Part shown: positions 45,615 to 57,911 of the stretch, piece by piece
Layout: every line of letters begins with the position of its first letter
Numbering within the stretch: position 1 is the first letter of the stretch
Notes under the pieces: model-generated
Databases searched by the model: none
Seen by the model: only the letters and a program-made list of their open reading frames with translations
Told to the model about the DNA's origin: nothing
Source of the DNA: Halomonas llamarensis
Lineage (GTDB): Bacteria; Pseudomonadota; Gammaproteobacteria; Pseudomonadales; Halomonadaceae
Length of the DNA: 64,000 nt
Reading direction: 5' to 3'
Assembly (NCBI RefSeq): GCF_023555005.1
Contig: NZ_JAMJPJ010000005.1
Span: forward strand, 1-64,000
Program-made: the position numbers and the translations under genes

Positions 45615-46591
45615 GCGCATCACGAACGGGACAAACGCCACTCCGCGGCGCACGCTCGCAACGGGCACGTTTGGTTAGCCGCTTGCGGGCTTGGGGGCGC
45701 CATCATCGCGCGATGGCATTGGATAGCCTTCACCGTCTGGTGCGCTACCCATTGGGTAATGTGTTGACGATGCTGGCCATCGCCATTGCCCTGGTGTTAC
45801 CGGCCGCGCTTTGGTTGACGCTGGATAGCGCTCGCCTGTTAGATGCGGAACTTACCGAAAGCGCGACGTTGACCGTGTATCTGGCTAATGACGTTAATGT
45901 GGGGCAAGCGCAGCGTATCCATGAGGCCGTGACGGCGCAGCCAGCGGTGGAGCAGACCCGATTTATCACCGCTGAAGAAGGCATGGCGGAGTTTCAGCAC
46001 TCGCTTGGCCTGGAGGATACCCTCGCCGGGCTTGAGACCAATCCGTTGCCCGCGAGTATCGTGATTCAGCCCGACGACGTTGCCCCGGCTGCCATGCAGA
46101 CGCTAGCCGAGCGGTTAGGCAAGATGGTCGGCGTCGATGAAGTGCGTTTAGACCTTGCTTGGATCGAGCGGCTGCGCCATCTGGCGGATCTCGGTCGGCG
46201 TTTGGCCCTGGCGCTGGGCGTGCTGTTTGGGCTTGGGGTGCTGTTGGTGGTAGGCAATACCGTGCGTCTCTCGGTGGAAAGTCGGCGGCGCGAAATTGAG
46301 GTGGTCATGCTGATTGGGGCAACGCATGCCTTTGTGCGTCGACCCTTCTTATACAGCGGTGCCTGGTACGGCCTTGGCGGCGGTTTTTTAGCCCTCGTGC
46401 TATTGCGCCTTGGCGGGCAGTGGTTGGCGCTTCCCGTGGCGTCGCTGGCCGAAAGCTACGGGGCGGCGTTTTCGATACCGTCACTTGACGTGACAGGCTC
46501 TACAATTTTGCTATCTTGCAGTACACTACTCGGCTGGCTGGGCGCGTGGCTTGCGGTCACGCGGCATTTGGCCAGCATCAAGCCGGGGTAA
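45611..46591 (+). CDS. ftsX: Cell division protein FtsX
   Basis: The 326-residue membrane partner of FtsE has an N-terminal basic cytoplasmic segment, a membrane helix ('VLTMLAIAIALVLPAALWLTL'), a periplasmic domain ('TLTVYLANDVNVGQAQRIH') that binds the EnvC-type activator, then three C-terminal helices with the FtsX fold ('LALALGVLFGLGVLLVVGNTVRLSVESRRREIEVVMLIGA'). It overlaps ftsE by four bases. rpoH follows. Confidence 0.95.
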   Translation: MSASRTGQTPLRGARSQRARLVSRLRAWGRHHRAMALDSLHRLVRYPLGNVLTMLAIAIALVLPAALWLTLDSARLLDAELTESATLTVYLANDVNVGQAQRIHEAVTAQPAVEQTRFITAEEGMAEFQHSLGLEDTLAGLETNPLPASIVIQPDDVAPAAMQTLAERLGKMVGVDEVRLDLAWIERLRHLADLGRRLALALGVLFGLGVLLVVGNTVRLSVESRRREIEVVMLIGATHAFVRRPFLYSGAWYGLGGGFLALVLLRLGGQWLALPVASLAESYGAAFSIPSLDVTGSTILLSCSTLLGWLGAWLAVTRHLASIKPG

Positions 46592-46695
46592 GTAAAAACG
46601 TCAATGTCGCTGTCATAAATGCGTTTTTACTGATTTGCCCGGTCAATGCATTGCAATGTGGTGTGTTGGGGAAAGGCGAGAATGGCCAAGTTGGC

Positions 46696-46722
46696 GAACT
46701 TTTCCCGGCAGTCAGTGTCTAT
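46696..46722 (+). promoter_or_regulatory. Candidate sigma-E promoter of rpoH
   Basis: GAACTT (46696-46701) is 16 bases from TCTAT (46718-46722). The Escherichia coli rpoH P3 promoter has GAACTT-N16-TCTGA. RNA would start near 46729, leaving a leader of about 40 bases before the ATG. This would link envelope stress to the heat-shock regulon. Confidence 0.5.
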
Positions 46723-46767
46723 TAATCTAGTCAACCACAATGGGGTTACAAGGGAGACCACCTGCAC

Positions 46768-47637
46768 ATGAGCAACAGTCTTCTACCGGTGGGACAGCTT
46801 TCCCCAGGCCATGACCTGGGCGGCTATATTCATGCGGTCAACAGCATTCCGGTGCTTAGCGCTCAAGAAGAAAGTGACTTGGCATTTCGCCTATATGATG
46901 AAGGTGATTTAGAAGCGGCCCGTCGGCTCGTGCTTTCACACCTGCGTTTTGTGGTGCACATTGCTCGCAGCTATTCAGGCTATGGCCTTCAACAGGCTGA
47001 CCTGATTCAAGAGGGTAACGTGGGGTTAATGAAGGCCGTAAAACGTTTTGACCCGAATCAAGGGGTTCGGCTGGTGTCGTTTGCGGTACACTGGATCAAA
47101 GCGGAAATTCATGAGTTTGTGTTGCGTAACTGGCGGATCGTTAAAATTGCCACGACCAAAGCCCAGCGCAAACTGTTCTTTAACTTGCGTAGCGCAAAAA
47201 AGCGTCTGGCATGGCTGAACAACGACGAAGTTAATGCCATTGCTAAGGACCTCAATGTGAAACCTGAGGTCGTGCGCGATATGGAAGGGCGGCTAACATC
47301 GTTCGATGCAGGCTTTGACGCGTCGCCAAGCGACGATGAAGACAGCGTCTATCAAGCGCCGGTGCACTATCTTGATGATGCAGCCTCTGATCCGGCAATG
47401 CAGCTTGAAGATAGCGATTTTGAGCAGGATTCCACGCGCCGTTTGCAAACGGCCCTGGAGAGCTTGGACGAGCGTTCGCGGGATATTCTACAGCGGCGCT
47501 GGCTTGGCGAGTATAAATCGACGCTGCACGATCTGGCGGATGTTTATGGCGTAAGCGCGGAGCGCATTCGTCAGTTGGAAAAAAACGCGATGAAAAAGCT
47601 GCGCCAAAAAATGGGTGAAGACGCCTTCGCGGCATAA
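46768..47637 (+). CDS. rpoH: RNA polymerase sigma-32 factor
   Basis: The 289-residue heat-shock sigma factor has region 2.1-2.4 ('[20 protein letters not shown]', '[19 protein letters not shown]', '[18 protein letters not shown]'), the RpoH box '[18 protein letters not shown]', and a C-terminal region 4 ('[29 protein letters not shown]'). It lies after ftsYEX as in enterics. The start has AGGGAG upstream. Confidence 0.96.
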   Translation: MSNSLLPVGQLSPGHDLGGYIHAVNSIPVLSAQEESDLAFRLYDEGDLEAARRLVLSHLRFVVHIARSYSGYGLQQADLIQEGNVGLMKAVKRFDPNQGVRLVSFAVHWIKAEIHEFVLRNWRIVKIATTKAQRKLFFNLRSAKKRLAWLNNDEVNAIAKDLNVKPEVVRDMEGRLTSFDAGFDASPSDDEDSVYQAPVHYLDDAASDPAMQLEDSDFEQDSTRRLQTALESLDERSRDILQRRWLGEYKSTLHDLADVYGVSAERIRQLEKNAMKKLRQKMGEDAFAA

Positions 47638-47658
47638 GCGTTTTCTTGCGGTAATAAA

Positions 47659-47684
47659 AAAACCGGCTCAATGAGCCGGTTTTT
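47659..47684. terminator. Bidirectional terminator between rpoH and slmA
   Basis: AAAACCGGCTC-AAT-GAGCCGGTTTT is a perfect stem with A and T runs on opposite sides, between two convergent genes. Confidence 0.9.
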
Positions 47685-47689
47685 GCGTA

Positions 47690-48298
47690 TCAGGCAGGCT
47701 GGGGAATATCTCGTAAAAGTGGTCCAGAAAGAAATGCCCACTGATCCTCCCAATGTTCGGTTGGCAGGCGCTTGAAGTCACTGCGAACATATTGCGAAAT
47801 GCGTCCTTCGGCTTGCGCGATGAGCAAATTCGCCGCAGCGGAAGCGGTAATCGTCGGGCGGCGACCCTCGTTGATTGCGGCTTCGCGTAGCACCTGCTTT
47901 AATTGCATCTCTAAGCGCTCAAAGAGCTGGTGTACGCGCTGTCGAAGGCGCGCGGTTTCGCCGGTGAGTACGTCGCCATGCATCACCCGAGCCAACCCTG
48001 GGTTTTTTTCCGCAAAGCCTAATACCAGCGTAAGAAGTGTGCCGCAACGGCCGATGGCATCGGGCACATCTTCGAGAATCCGTGTGATACGGGCAAACAG
48101 ACTCTCTTCGATAAAATCGATCAAGCCCTCAAACATACGCGCTTTGCTTGGGAAATGGCGGTATAAGGCCGCTTCCGATACCCCCACTTGGCGTGCAAGC
48201 GCGGCGGTCGTAATGCGCTTGCCGCTATCCTCTTCCAGCATGAGTGCAAGCGCTTGCAGAATTTGTTCACGGCGATGCGGCTTTTGTGAATCGCTCAT
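47690..48298 (-). CDS. slmA: Nucleoid occlusion factor SlmA
   Basis: The 202-residue TetR-fold protein binds chromosome sites and stops FtsZ assembly over the nucleoid. The N-terminal HTH 'RITTAALARQVGVSEAALYRHFPSKARMFEGLIDFIEESLFARI' matches SlmA almost residue for residue in pattern, and the C-terminus keeps 'RVHQLFERLEMQLKQVLREA' and 'GRISQYVRSDFKRLPTEHW'. GGGAGG lies five bases before ATG 48298. The neighbouring argB and dut/coaBC order is that of the enteric slmA locus. Confidence 0.92.
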   Translation of the reverse strand: MSDSQKPHRREQILQALALMLEEDSGKRITTAALARQVGVSEAALYRHFPSKARMFEGLIDFIEESLFARITRILEDVPDAIGRCGTLLTLVLGFAEKNPGLARVMHGDVLTGETARLRQRVHQLFERLEMQLKQVLREAAINEGRRPTITASAAANLLIAQAEGRISQYVRSDFKRLPTEHWEDQWAFLSGPLLRDIPQPA

Positions 48299-48316
48299 GG
48301 CCACCTCCCTTAGCTG

Positions 48317-50652
<2,336 letters not shown>

Positions 50653-50733
50653 GGAGTTCCCTATCGGTAGGTAATAAATCGATACATGAGTAAGCGTGCG
50701 TCGCTAAACAAGGTGTGTTGTCGGGAAGTCAGC

Positions 50734-51198
50734 TTACGCGGTGCCGGTGCTGCCAAAACCACCGCCACCGCGCGCGCTATCGGTAAATTGTTCCACCACG
50801 TCGAGCTCGGCCTGCACCACAGGCACCAACACGTATTGTGCTAAACGCTCAAACGGCTCGATGGAGAAAGCACGCTGACTGCGGTTCCACGCTGAGATCA
50901 TCAGCTCGCCCTGATAGTCGGAATCGATGAGCCCGACGAGATTTCCCAGCACGATGCCGTGTTTATGCCCAAGCCCCGAGCGGGGCAGAATCATCCCTGC
51001 AAGCGTCGGGTCTTGGATATGAAGGGCAAGCCCTGTGCGGACCAGTTCGCACTCGCCGGGCGCTAGCGTTAATGGTGCATCAAGCATTGCGCGCAGATCC
51101 ATTCCTGCTGAACCCTCAGTGGCGTAAGTGGGTAAGTAATCGCGTAGGCGCTCGTCGAGAATCTTGCACTGTAGCGAAGGGCGTGGACGGGCGGTCAT
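50734..51198 (-). CDS. dut: dUTP diphosphatase
   Basis: The 154-residue trimeric dUTPase hydrolyses dUTP to dUMP. All five motifs are seen: 'GSAGMDLRA', '[11 protein letters not shown]', '[15 protein letters not shown]', '[10 protein letters not shown]' and the C-terminal '[10 protein letters not shown]'. It is 25 bases downstream of coaBC. Confidence 0.96.
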   Translation of the reverse strand: MTARPRPSLQCKILDERLRDYLPTYATEGSAGMDLRAMLDAPLTLAPGECELVRTGLALHIQDPTLAGMILPRSGLGHKHGIVLGNLVGLIDSDYQGELMISAWNRSQRAFSIEPFERLAQYVLVPVVQAELDVVEQFTDSARGGGGFGSTGTA

Positions 51199-51223
51199 GA
51201 TGAGGTTCCTTAAACAATAGACG

Positions 51224-52450
51224 TTAAAACGGTAAAAGTGACAGCGCGCGCTGGATGATGGTGGCGGCTAGCTGGGTTTTGGCTTGCGGTGGCTGATGCT
51301 CAGCGTCTGTGCCGGTAGGTGTGCGCCACAAAAGCCAAGCGGCGTTGTCATCGCTGCCAAAGCCGAGTCCGGCGGTAGCCACGTCGTTGGCGACGATCAT
51401 GTCCAGCCCCTTACGCGTCAGTTTCTCGTGTGCGTAGTGCTCGACGTCCTGCGTCTCGGCGGCAAATCCTACCACGATGGGGCGCTGATCGGCGGGGAGG
51501 GTGGCGATACCGGCGATGATGTCGGGGTTTTTGACCAGTGTAAGCGTGAGTGTATCGTTACCATCGCGTTTTTTGATCTTGTGCTCGGCGGCGGATTCGG
51601 CGCGGTAATCGGCCACCGCTGCGCAGCCGATAAACAGTGTAGCAGTCCTCGCGAGGCGCTGGGCTTCAGCGTTCATTTCGATGGCGGATTCTACGTCGAT
51701 ACGCTCGACCCCTTTTGGGGTGCGCAGATTTACTGGGCCACAGATCAGTGTGACGTTAGCGCCGCGTGAAGCTGCCGCCGCGGCGAGCGCGAAGCCCATT
51801 TTCCCCGAGCTGTGGTTGGAAAGGTAGCGCACGGGGTCGAGCGGTTCGCGGGTGGGGCCAGCGGTGATCACTACACGTAGCGCATCGTCTGCCATGGGGG
51901 GCGGGGTGAGTCGCGTGAATACGGCGTCAACGATGGCGTCGGGCTCGCTCATACGGCCAGGGCCGACATCGCCGCAGGCTTGATCGCCAGCATCAGGGCC
52001 AATCTGCTGCCAGCCGTCTTGCTCGAGCATCGCGATATTGCGTTGGGTCGAAGGGTGGCGCCACATGGCTTGGTTCATCGCCGGAGCGATGAGCTTGGGC
52101 GCCTCACAGGCTAAACACAACGTGGTAAGCAAATCATCTGCCATACCGTGCGCTATACGAGCGATAAGGTCTGCCGTTGCTGGCGCAATCAGTACCAGGT
52201 CGGCCCAGCGGGCGAGCTCGATATGTCCCATGCCTGCTTCGGCTTCAGGATCCAAAAGCGAGGTGCGCACAGGTTCGCCAGACAGCGCTTGGAGCGTCAT
52301 CGGGGTGATAAACGCCTGGGCGCCATCTGTCATTACGACGCGTACCTCGCATCCTGCTTGTTTGAGCAGGCGGATAATCAGCGCACTTTTGTAAGCCGCA
52401 ATGCCAGCGCTAACGCCAAGTAGCACGCGCTTTCCTGTCAATAACGCCAT
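51224..52450 (-). CDS. coaBC: Bifunctional phosphopantothenoylcysteine decarboxylase/synthetase
   Basis: The 408-residue enzyme makes 4'-phosphopantetheine in CoA synthesis. The N-terminal CoaC flavoprotein domain has '[20 protein letters not shown]', '[21 protein letters not shown]' and '[12 protein letters not shown]'. The C-terminal CoaB domain has '[29 protein letters not shown]' and 'KIKKRDGN'. It is divergent from radC. Confidence 0.95.
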   Translation of the reverse strand: MALLTGKRVLLGVSAGIAAYKSALIIRLLKQAGCEVRVVMTDGAQAFITPMTLQALSGEPVRTSLLDPEAEAGMGHIELARWADLVLIAPATADLIARIAHGMADDLLTTLCLACEAPKLIAPAMNQAMWRHPSTQRNIAMLEQDGWQQIGPDAGDQACGDVGPGRMSEPDAIVDAVFTRLTPPPMADDALRVVITAGPTREPLDPVRYLSNHSSGKMGFALAAAAASRGANVTLICGPVNLRTPKGVERIDVESAIEMNAEAQRLARTATLFIGCAAVADYRAESAAEHKIKKRDGNDTLTLTLVKNPDIIAGIATLPADQRPIVVGFAAETQDVEHYAHEKLTRKGLDMIVANDVATAGLGFGSDDNAAWLLWRTPTGTDAEHQPPQAKTQLAATIIQRALSLLPF

Positions 52451-52594
52451 GTCGGGTGATCCCGTTTAACGGTTGTCGGTCAAAGACAATGATTGAAAAG
52501 GGTTACCATACCACTGGCGTGCATAGCTTGGCAGGCCTAAGCTAGATCCGCAGTGGCCGATATAAATGGATCGATAAAACCGCAAGGAGAGCGC

Positions 52595-53269
52595 ATGGGG
52601 ATCAATCACTGGCCTGAGGGTGAAAGGCCGCGCGAGAAGTTACTCACAATGGGGGCGGCAACGCTATCGGATGCCGAGTTATTAGCGATTTTTTTGCGCG
52701 TTGGGGTACAGGGGCGTTCAGCGGTGGATTTGGCGCGGGATTTGCTCGCGAGTTTCGGCGGATTGCGGCCACTTTTAGAGGCGGATCAAGACGCGTTTTG
52801 TGCCGCCAGAGGCCTGGGTAGCGCCAAGTTTGCCCAGCTTCAGGCGACACTCGAGCTTTCACGTCGGCATCTCGCTAGCCAGTTAGCGCGTGGCAACGCC
52901 CTCACCTCGCCGGCGCTAGTGCGTCATTATCTGACCTCGCAGATGCGCCATCTAGGCCATGAAGAGTTTGCAGTGCTGTTTTTGGATACGCAGCACCGCA
53001 TCATTCGTTATGAGTCGCTGTTTCGCGGCACGCTAGATAGCGCCTCGGTGTATCCACGTGAAGTTGCGAAACGAGCGCTGGAGCTTGGGGCGGGGGCGAT
53101 GATTTTGGCGCATAATCATCCTTCGGGCGTTGCCGAGCCAAGCGATGCTGACCGGCGCATCACCGAGCGCTTGAAAGAAGCACTCGGGCTTTTTGATATT
53201 CGCGTGCTGGATCATTTCGTGGTCGGTGACGGTGATGTGGTGTCATTTGCCGAACGTGGCTGGATATAG
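52595..53269 (+). CDS. radC: RadC-family JAB-domain protein
   Basis: The 224-residue protein has an N-terminal helix-hairpin-helix-like region ('[26 protein letters not shown]') and a C-terminal JAB/MPN domain with the metal motif '[15 protein letters not shown]' and upstream Glu. A repair role was once claimed for RadC but is now doubted. AAGGAGA precedes ATG 52595, and the coaBC/radC/rpmBG arrangement is conserved. Confidence 0.9.
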   Translation: MGINHWPEGERPREKLLTMGAATLSDAELLAIFLRVGVQGRSAVDLARDLLASFGGLRPLLEADQDAFCAARGLGSAKFAQLQATLELSRRHLASQLARGNALTSPALVRHYLTSQMRHLGHEEFAVLFLDTQHRIIRYESLFRGTLDSASVYPREVAKRALELGAGAMILAHNHPSGVAEPSDADRRITERLKEALGLFDIRVLDHFVVGDGDVVSFAERGWI

Positions 53270-53411
53270 TGACCAAGTTATGTGATCATAATGGGCTGTC
53301 AGTGGCGTAAGTGACGCGCGACTGCTCCCGTATTTTTCAGGCCTTAGCCTCTGGATGCTGTGAAAAAACGAAGCAAATAGGCGTATTTTTGCTCTTTTAA
53401 GGCGGTTTGAC

Positions 53412-53440
53412 TTGCCGCTTGTCAGGTCCTCTGGTATAAA
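53412..53440 (+). promoter_or_regulatory. Sigma-70 promoter of rpmB-rpmG
   Basis: TTGCCG (53412-53417) and TATAAA (53435-53440) are 17 bases apart. The RNA would start near 53447 and have a leader of about 120 bases. The remaining gap from radC (53270-53411) shows nothing else clear. Confidence 0.6.
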
Positions 53441-53566
53441 GTGCCCCCTTTAACTTGGGTTGAATATCGGGCTTGGGAAACGTCAGGCGGTTCATCGCGC
53501 CAACTGCCTCCCTGCTCCGGTTTGCCCGACAGTTTTGAACAACTCGCCAAGCGGTTGGAGGCTCTC

Positions 53567-53803
53567 ATGTCCAAAGTATGTCAGGTTACCGGCAAGCGCC
53601 CGGTATCCGGTAACAATGTATCTCACTCCCAGCGTAAGACGCGTCGTCGTTTTTTGCCGAACCTGCACACCCATCGTTTTTGGGTAGAAGCAGAAAGCCG
53701 CTTCGTCAAGCTGCGTGTTTCCACTAAGGGTATGCGCATCATCGACAAGAAAGGCATCGAAACGGTTCTGGCTGATATCCGCAAACGCGGCGAAGCTATC
53801 TAA
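53567..53803 (+). CDS. rpmB: 50S ribosomal protein L28
   Basis: The 78-residue L28 starts '[21 protein letters not shown]' and contains '[18 protein letters not shown]', the family core. TTGGAGG lies before the ATG at 53567. An open extension upstream to 53441 has no similarity and begins at the transcription start. rpmG follows by 41 bases. Confidence 0.97.
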   Translation: MSKVCQVTGKRPVSGNNVSHSQRKTRRRFLPNLHTHRFWVEAESRFVKLRVSTKGMRIIDKKGIETVLADIRKRGEAI

Positions 53804-53844
53804 TAAAGCGCCATTCAAGGCAGTAAAAATGGGAGAGTTAAACC

Positions 53845-54000
53845 ATGCGCGATAAGATCAAGTTGGTATCTAGCGCCGGTACCGGCCACTTCTACACCAC
53901 TGATAAAAATAAGCGTAATACGCCGGATAAGTTCGAATTTAAAAAGTACGATCCGGTGGTTCGTAAGCACGTGATCTATAAGGAAGCTAAGATCAAGTAA
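53845..54000 (+). CDS. rpmG: 50S ribosomal protein L33
   Basis: The 51-residue L33 starts '[19 protein letters not shown]' and ends '[13 protein letters not shown]'. It lacks the four zinc-binding cysteines, so it is the C-minus form, as is usual in gammaproteobacteria. GGGAGAG precedes the ATG. Confidence 0.96.
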   Translation: MRDKIKLVSSAGTGHFYTTDKNKRNTPDKFEFKKYDPVVRKHVIYKEAKIK

Positions 54001-54046
54001 GCGCCTTGCGCTGATCGGCTTTCACCGCAGGCGAGTGTGCCTGTTG

Positions 54047-54071
54047 AAAACCCGGCTACGGCCGGGTTTTT
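54047..54071 (+). terminator. Terminator after rpmG
   Basis: AAAACCCGGC-TACG-GCCGGGTTTT plus T, a perfect ten-pair stem 46 bases after the rpmG stop. Confidence 0.9.
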
Positions 54072-54146
54072 GCATGCTGGGTGGCTGAGACACTATCGCT
54101 GCGATACTTCCAAGTTCCAAGACGAAACTACCATTCGTGAACTGCT

Positions 54147-54974
54147 ATGCCAGAATTACCGGAAGTTGAAACCACGCGGCGCGGTATTGCGCCCTACGTG
54201 GAAGGTCAGGAAGTAACCGAGGTGATGGTGCGTCAGTCGCGCCTGCGGGTGCCGGTACCTAAAGATTTAGCCGAGCGCTTAATCGGTGCCCGCATTGGCA
54301 TGTTGCGCCGACGCGCCAAATACGTGCTTTTGCCCGTGGAGGGCGCAGACCAACCACAGGCGCTTATATGGCACCTTGGCATGTCGGGGAGCTTGCGCAT
54401 TGCCCGCGTGGGCGATCTGCCCAAAAAGCACGACCATATTGATCTTGTGCTTGCAAGCTCGCATATTTTGCGCTATCACGACCCGCGCCGCTTTGGCTTT
54501 GTTGATTGGCTGCAAGATGATGAACAGCGCGACCCACGCCTGGCGCATTTAGGCCCGGAGCCGCTTTCCGATGCGTTTACGGGCGCGCACCTTTACCGCC
54601 TTTCACGCGGCAAACGCATGGCGGTAAAGCCGTTTTTGATGGATAACCAGGTAGTCGTGGGCGTGGGTAATATCTACGCCGCAGAGGCACTTTTTATGGC
54701 CGGCATTGACCCGCGCCGTGCCGCCGGGCGTATTTCGCTTGCACGCTATGAGCGTCTGGCCGCGGCGGCACGTGAGGTGCTTTCGGCGGCCATCACTCAG
54801 GGCGGCACCACGTTGCGCGATTTTGTTAGCGGCCAAGGTGAACCGGGTTACTTTGCCCAACGTCTTAATGTTTATGGCCGCCATGGCCAGCCGTGTCGGC
54901 GCTGTGGTGGCGAGTTAAAGCACATTACGCTCGGGCAGCGTGCCAGCGTTTACTGCCCCCGGTGTCAGCGTTAG
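54147..54974 (+). CDS. mutM: Formamidopyrimidine-DNA glycosylase
   Basis: The 275-residue enzyme removes 8-oxoguanine and cuts the AP site. Pro2-Glu3 of '[14 protein letters not shown]' are catalytic; Lys in 'RRAKYVLLP' is the family base contact; '[16 protein letters not shown]' is the helix-two-turn-helix; the C-terminal zinc finger has four Cys ('CRRCGGEL' and 'YCPRCQ'). It lies in the conserved rpmBG-mutM order. Confidence 0.95.
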   Translation: MPELPEVETTRRGIAPYVEGQEVTEVMVRQSRLRVPVPKDLAERLIGARIGMLRRRAKYVLLPVEGADQPQALIWHLGMSGSLRIARVGDLPKKHDHIDLVLASSHILRYHDPRRFGFVDWLQDDEQRDPRLAHLGPEPLSDAFTGAHLYRLSRGKRMAVKPFLMDNQVVVGVGNIYAAEALFMAGIDPRRAAGRISLARYERLAAAAREVLSAAITQGGTTLRDFVSGQGEPGYFAQRLNVYGRHGQPCRRCGGELKHITLGQRASVYCPRCQR

Positions 54975-55011
54975 AACGCTTACCCGACACTACCGTTTTT
55001 TGGAGAAAACC

Positions 55012-56202
55012 GTGACCCAACGCCTGCGACTGAATAAAAATGCCGACCGCCGTTTGAAAGCCGGTCACCTATGGATTTACTCCAACGAGGTGGATACCAA
55101 AGAGACGCCGCTGCAAAACTTTACCGGCGGCGAAACGGCCATTATCGAAGCATCGAACGGCAAGGCGCTGGGTGTGGCTTACGTTAACCCGCATTCGCTG
55201 ATTTGCGCACGGGTGATGTCTCGTGATCCATCCATGCGTTTAGATCGATCGCTGTTTGTTCACCGCTTTAACCAGGCGCTGGCGCTGCGTGAGCGCCTGT
55301 TCGATAAGCCGTTTTACCGCTTGATTCACGGCGAAGGCGATTTATTGCCTGGTCTTGTTATCGACCGTTTTGGCGATGTTCTCGTGGTACAGCTCAATAC
55401 CGCCGGTATGCAGGCGCTCAGTGAAGAAATTGTCGATGCGCTGGAAAAAGTGTTCAAACCGGACGTCATTGTCTTTCGTAACGATACGGGCGGGCGTCTG
55501 CAAGAAGGCTTGGAAGCCAATGTAGAAGTGGCCAAGGGTACGCTGCCTGACGACGTGTTGATCGAAGAGAACGGCGTGCGCTTTGTTGTGCCGGTACTCG
55601 ACGGGCAAAAAACCGGCTGGTTCTTTGATCACCGCACAAACCGCGAATGGTTAAATCGCCAGGTGGCGGGTAAACGTGTACTGGATGTCTTTAGCTATGT
55701 GGGTGGCTGGGGTGTTCAGGCAGCCGCCAGCGGCGCCTCAAGTGTGTTGTGTGTTGATAGCTCCGGCCCGGCGCTTTCGCAAGTGGCGCGCAATGCCGAG
55801 CTTAACGGCCTCCATGAGCAGGTCGCCATTGGTGAAGGCGATGCCTTCGAGGCGCTGGCGGCGTTGAAAGCCGACGGTGAGGAGTTCGACGTGGTCATCC
55901 TTGACCCACCGGCGTTTATCAAAAAGCGCAAAGATATTCCCAGTGGCGAACGCGCCTATGCACGTTTGAATCGCGAGGCGATGCGCCTGCTGGGTCGTGA
56001 TGGATTGTTGCTTTCCGCGTCGTGCTCAATGCATCTGGCACCGGAGCGGTTGATGGAGGTCGTGCGCAGTTCGGTGCGCCATCAAGATCGCCATGGTCAG
56101 GTGATTTTTCAAGGCCACCAGGCAGGCGATCACCCGGTGCACCCGGCGATTCCTGAAACGTCATACCTTAAAGCATTGGGTGTACGCGTCTTCCGTGATT
56201 AA
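55012..56202 (+). CDS. rlmI: 23S rRNA (cytosine-1962-C5)-methyltransferase
   Basis: The 396-residue enzyme has an N-terminal PUA domain ('RLRLNKNADRRLKAGHLWIYSNEVD'), a central EEHEE region ('RLIHGEGDLLPGLVIDRFGDVLVV') and a Rossmann methyltransferase with 'KRVLDVFSYVGGWGVQAA', 'VILDPPAFIKKRK' and the Cys in 'SASCSMHLAPE'. The GTG start at 55012 has TGGAG upstream; an extension to 54940 would overlap mutM. The substrate is assigned by family, RlmI/YccW type. Confidence 0.88.
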   Translation: MTQRLRLNKNADRRLKAGHLWIYSNEVDTKETPLQNFTGGETAIIEASNGKALGVAYVNPHSLICARVMSRDPSMRLDRSLFVHRFNQALALRERLFDKPFYRLIHGEGDLLPGLVIDRFGDVLVVQLNTAGMQALSEEIVDALEKVFKPDVIVFRNDTGGRLQEGLEANVEVAKGTLPDDVLIEENGVRFVVPVLDGQKTGWFFDHRTNREWLNRQVAGKRVLDVFSYVGGWGVQAAASGASSVLCVDSSGPALSQVARNAELNGLHEQVAIGEGDAFEALAALKADGEEFDVVILDPPAFIKKRKDIPSGERAYARLNREAMRLLGRDGLLLSASCSMHLAPERLMEVVRSSVRHQDRHGQVIFQGHQAGDHPVHPAIPETSYLKALGVRVFRD

Positions 56203-56389
56203 TGCGGCGTGTCGCAAATAAGCAGGTGATTTTTTTGTGCCTACGGCGTAATGATACGTTTTCCCTCCTAAAAAACGCCTTCACCGGCTTTTTTTTTGTT
56301 TTGTTGTTGAGGGGGTGGGAAATGCGTCGAGCTGTGCTGTAATGTCGCCGTAAACGTACTTCACACTTGTTGATATAAGGAATTTGCCC

Positions 56390-57505
56390 ATGCGCGTCGC
56401 CGTCCCTAAAGAGATCAAAAACCATGAGTATCGCGTTGCGCTGACGCCTACCGGTGCGCGGGAATTGACCGCCCGGGGTCACGAAGTGAGTGTGCAAGCC
56501 AGCGCCGGGGAAGGCGCCGGTTTTAGCGATGCTAACTATGAAGCCGCCGGTGCGCGTATTGAAGCTGACGTGGACGCTTTATGGCAAAGCGCTGAACTGG
56601 TGCTGAAAGTCAAAGAGCCGCAGTCTGATGAGGTGGCTCGCTTGACGCCGCAGCATACGCTTTTTACCTACCTGCATTTGGCCGCTGAAGAAACATTAAC
56701 GCGCGGCTTGATGAAAAGCGGTGCGACCTGTATTGCGTATGAAACCCTCACCGATGCCCACGGTGGTTTGCCGCTTCTGGCGCCGATGAGCACCGTTGCC
56801 GGGCGCATGGCTGTTCAAGCTGGCGCGCATAGTTTGGAAAAAGCCCAAGGCGGCGCTGGTGTGCTGCTACCTGGGGTGCCGGGTGTGGCGCCCGCCAGCG
56901 TGACCGTCATCGGCGGTGGTGTCGTGGGTGAAAACGCCGCCCGTATGGCGTTGGGGTTAGGCGCTGATGTCACTATCCTGGACAAATCGCTGGCGCGGCT
57001 TGAGGTGCTGGATGACCGTTACCAGGGCCGCATCAAAACGGTTTACTCCACTGCCGATGCGCTTGACAGTGCCGCGCGTGAATCCGACATGGTGATTGGC
57101 GCCGTGCTGATTCCAGGTGCCGCCGCGCCGAAGCTGATCACGCGCGATATGTTAAGTAATATGAAACCGGGTAGCGTGTTAGTCGATGTGGCGATTGACC
57201 AGGGCGGCTGCTTTGAAACAAGTAAGCCTACGACCCATGCCGAGCCAACGTATATCGTTGATGGCGTCGTGCATTACTGTGTCGCCAACATGCCGGGTGC
57301 TGTGGCGCGGACGTCCACCCAAGGCCTGACCAATGCAACCTTGCCGTTTGTGTTGGCGCTGGCCGACAAAGGTTGGAAGCAGGCGCTTAAGGATGACGCC
57401 CACTTTTTGCCGGGGCTCAACGTTCACGCCGGGCAAGTGACGTATCAGGCGGTTGCTGATGCCTTCGGTTTGGAAAGCGTCGACCCGGCGAGCGTGGTGG
57501 GTTAA
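56390..57505 (+). CDS. ald: Alanine dehydrogenase
   Basis: The 371-residue NAD-dependent enzyme interconverts alanine and pyruvate plus ammonia. It starts '[20 protein letters not shown]' with Arg15-type and Lys substrate residues, has 'LKVKEP' (about 73-78), 'FTYLHLAA' with catalytic His, and the NAD fold '[26 protein letters not shown]' (about 170-195). AAGGA precedes ATG 56390. The 187-base upstream gap shows only a short A/T-rich possible stem. Confidence 0.93.
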   Translation: MRVAVPKEIKNHEYRVALTPTGARELTARGHEVSVQASAGEGAGFSDANYEAAGARIEADVDALWQSAELVLKVKEPQSDEVARLTPQHTLFTYLHLAAEETLTRGLMKSGATCIAYETLTDAHGGLPLLAPMSTVAGRMAVQAGAHSLEKAQGGAGVLLPGVPGVAPASVTVIGGGVVGENAARMALGLGADVTILDKSLARLEVLDDRYQGRIKTVYSTADALDSAARESDMVIGAVLIPGAAAPKLITRDMLSNMKPGSVLVDVAIDQGGCFETSKPTTHAEPTYIVDGVVHYCVANMPGAVARTSTQGLTNATLPFVLALADKGWKQALKDDAHFLPGLNVHAGQVTYQAVADAFGLESVDPASVVG

Positions 57506-57527
57506 AGCGCTAGCTGTTGAGCGTACT

Positions 57528-57776
57528 TTAATAGTGCGGCGGCACGTCGTCTTCGGGGCGGGGTGCCGCCGTGCTGTCGTTGTTAGATAGATTTTGATGC
57601 TGGTCGCGCAGACGCTCTCGCATTAAGGCGCTCATATGTTCGAGCGTTTCTAAGCGGCGCTCTTGCTGAGCAACCGCATGATCTAACGTATCCAGCCAGT
57701 GTTCTTGGTAAGCGAGGCGAGTTTCTAACGTTTCAAGACGTTGGTAGAGCTCGGCGGGCGATAATGCTTGGGTCAT
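57528..57776 (-). CDS. slyX: SlyX family protein
   Basis: The 82-residue coiled-coil protein ('RLETLETRLAYQEHWLDTLDHAVAQQERRLETLE') ends in 'PPHY', the conserved SlyX C-terminus. Function is unknown. Confidence 0.88.
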   Translation of the reverse strand: MTQALSPAELYQRLETLETRLAYQEHWLDTLDHAVAQQERRLETLEHMSALMRERLRDQHQNLSNNDSTAAPRPEDDVPPHY

Positions 57777-57911
57777 GGTAACATTGCAGCCTTGTAAGCG
57801 TGTGAACGGTAGTCACATGTGAATTAAGGCCGCTGCGCATTGGCAGTGGTTGGTAGGACGATGTATTGTCCTGTGTCTGTTACCCATACAACAAGAGAGC
57901 TTTTTGTATCC

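Noticed and set aside
53845..54000. L33 without cysteines as a degenerate gene.
   Set aside because: The cysteine-free form is the normal gammaproteobacterial L33.
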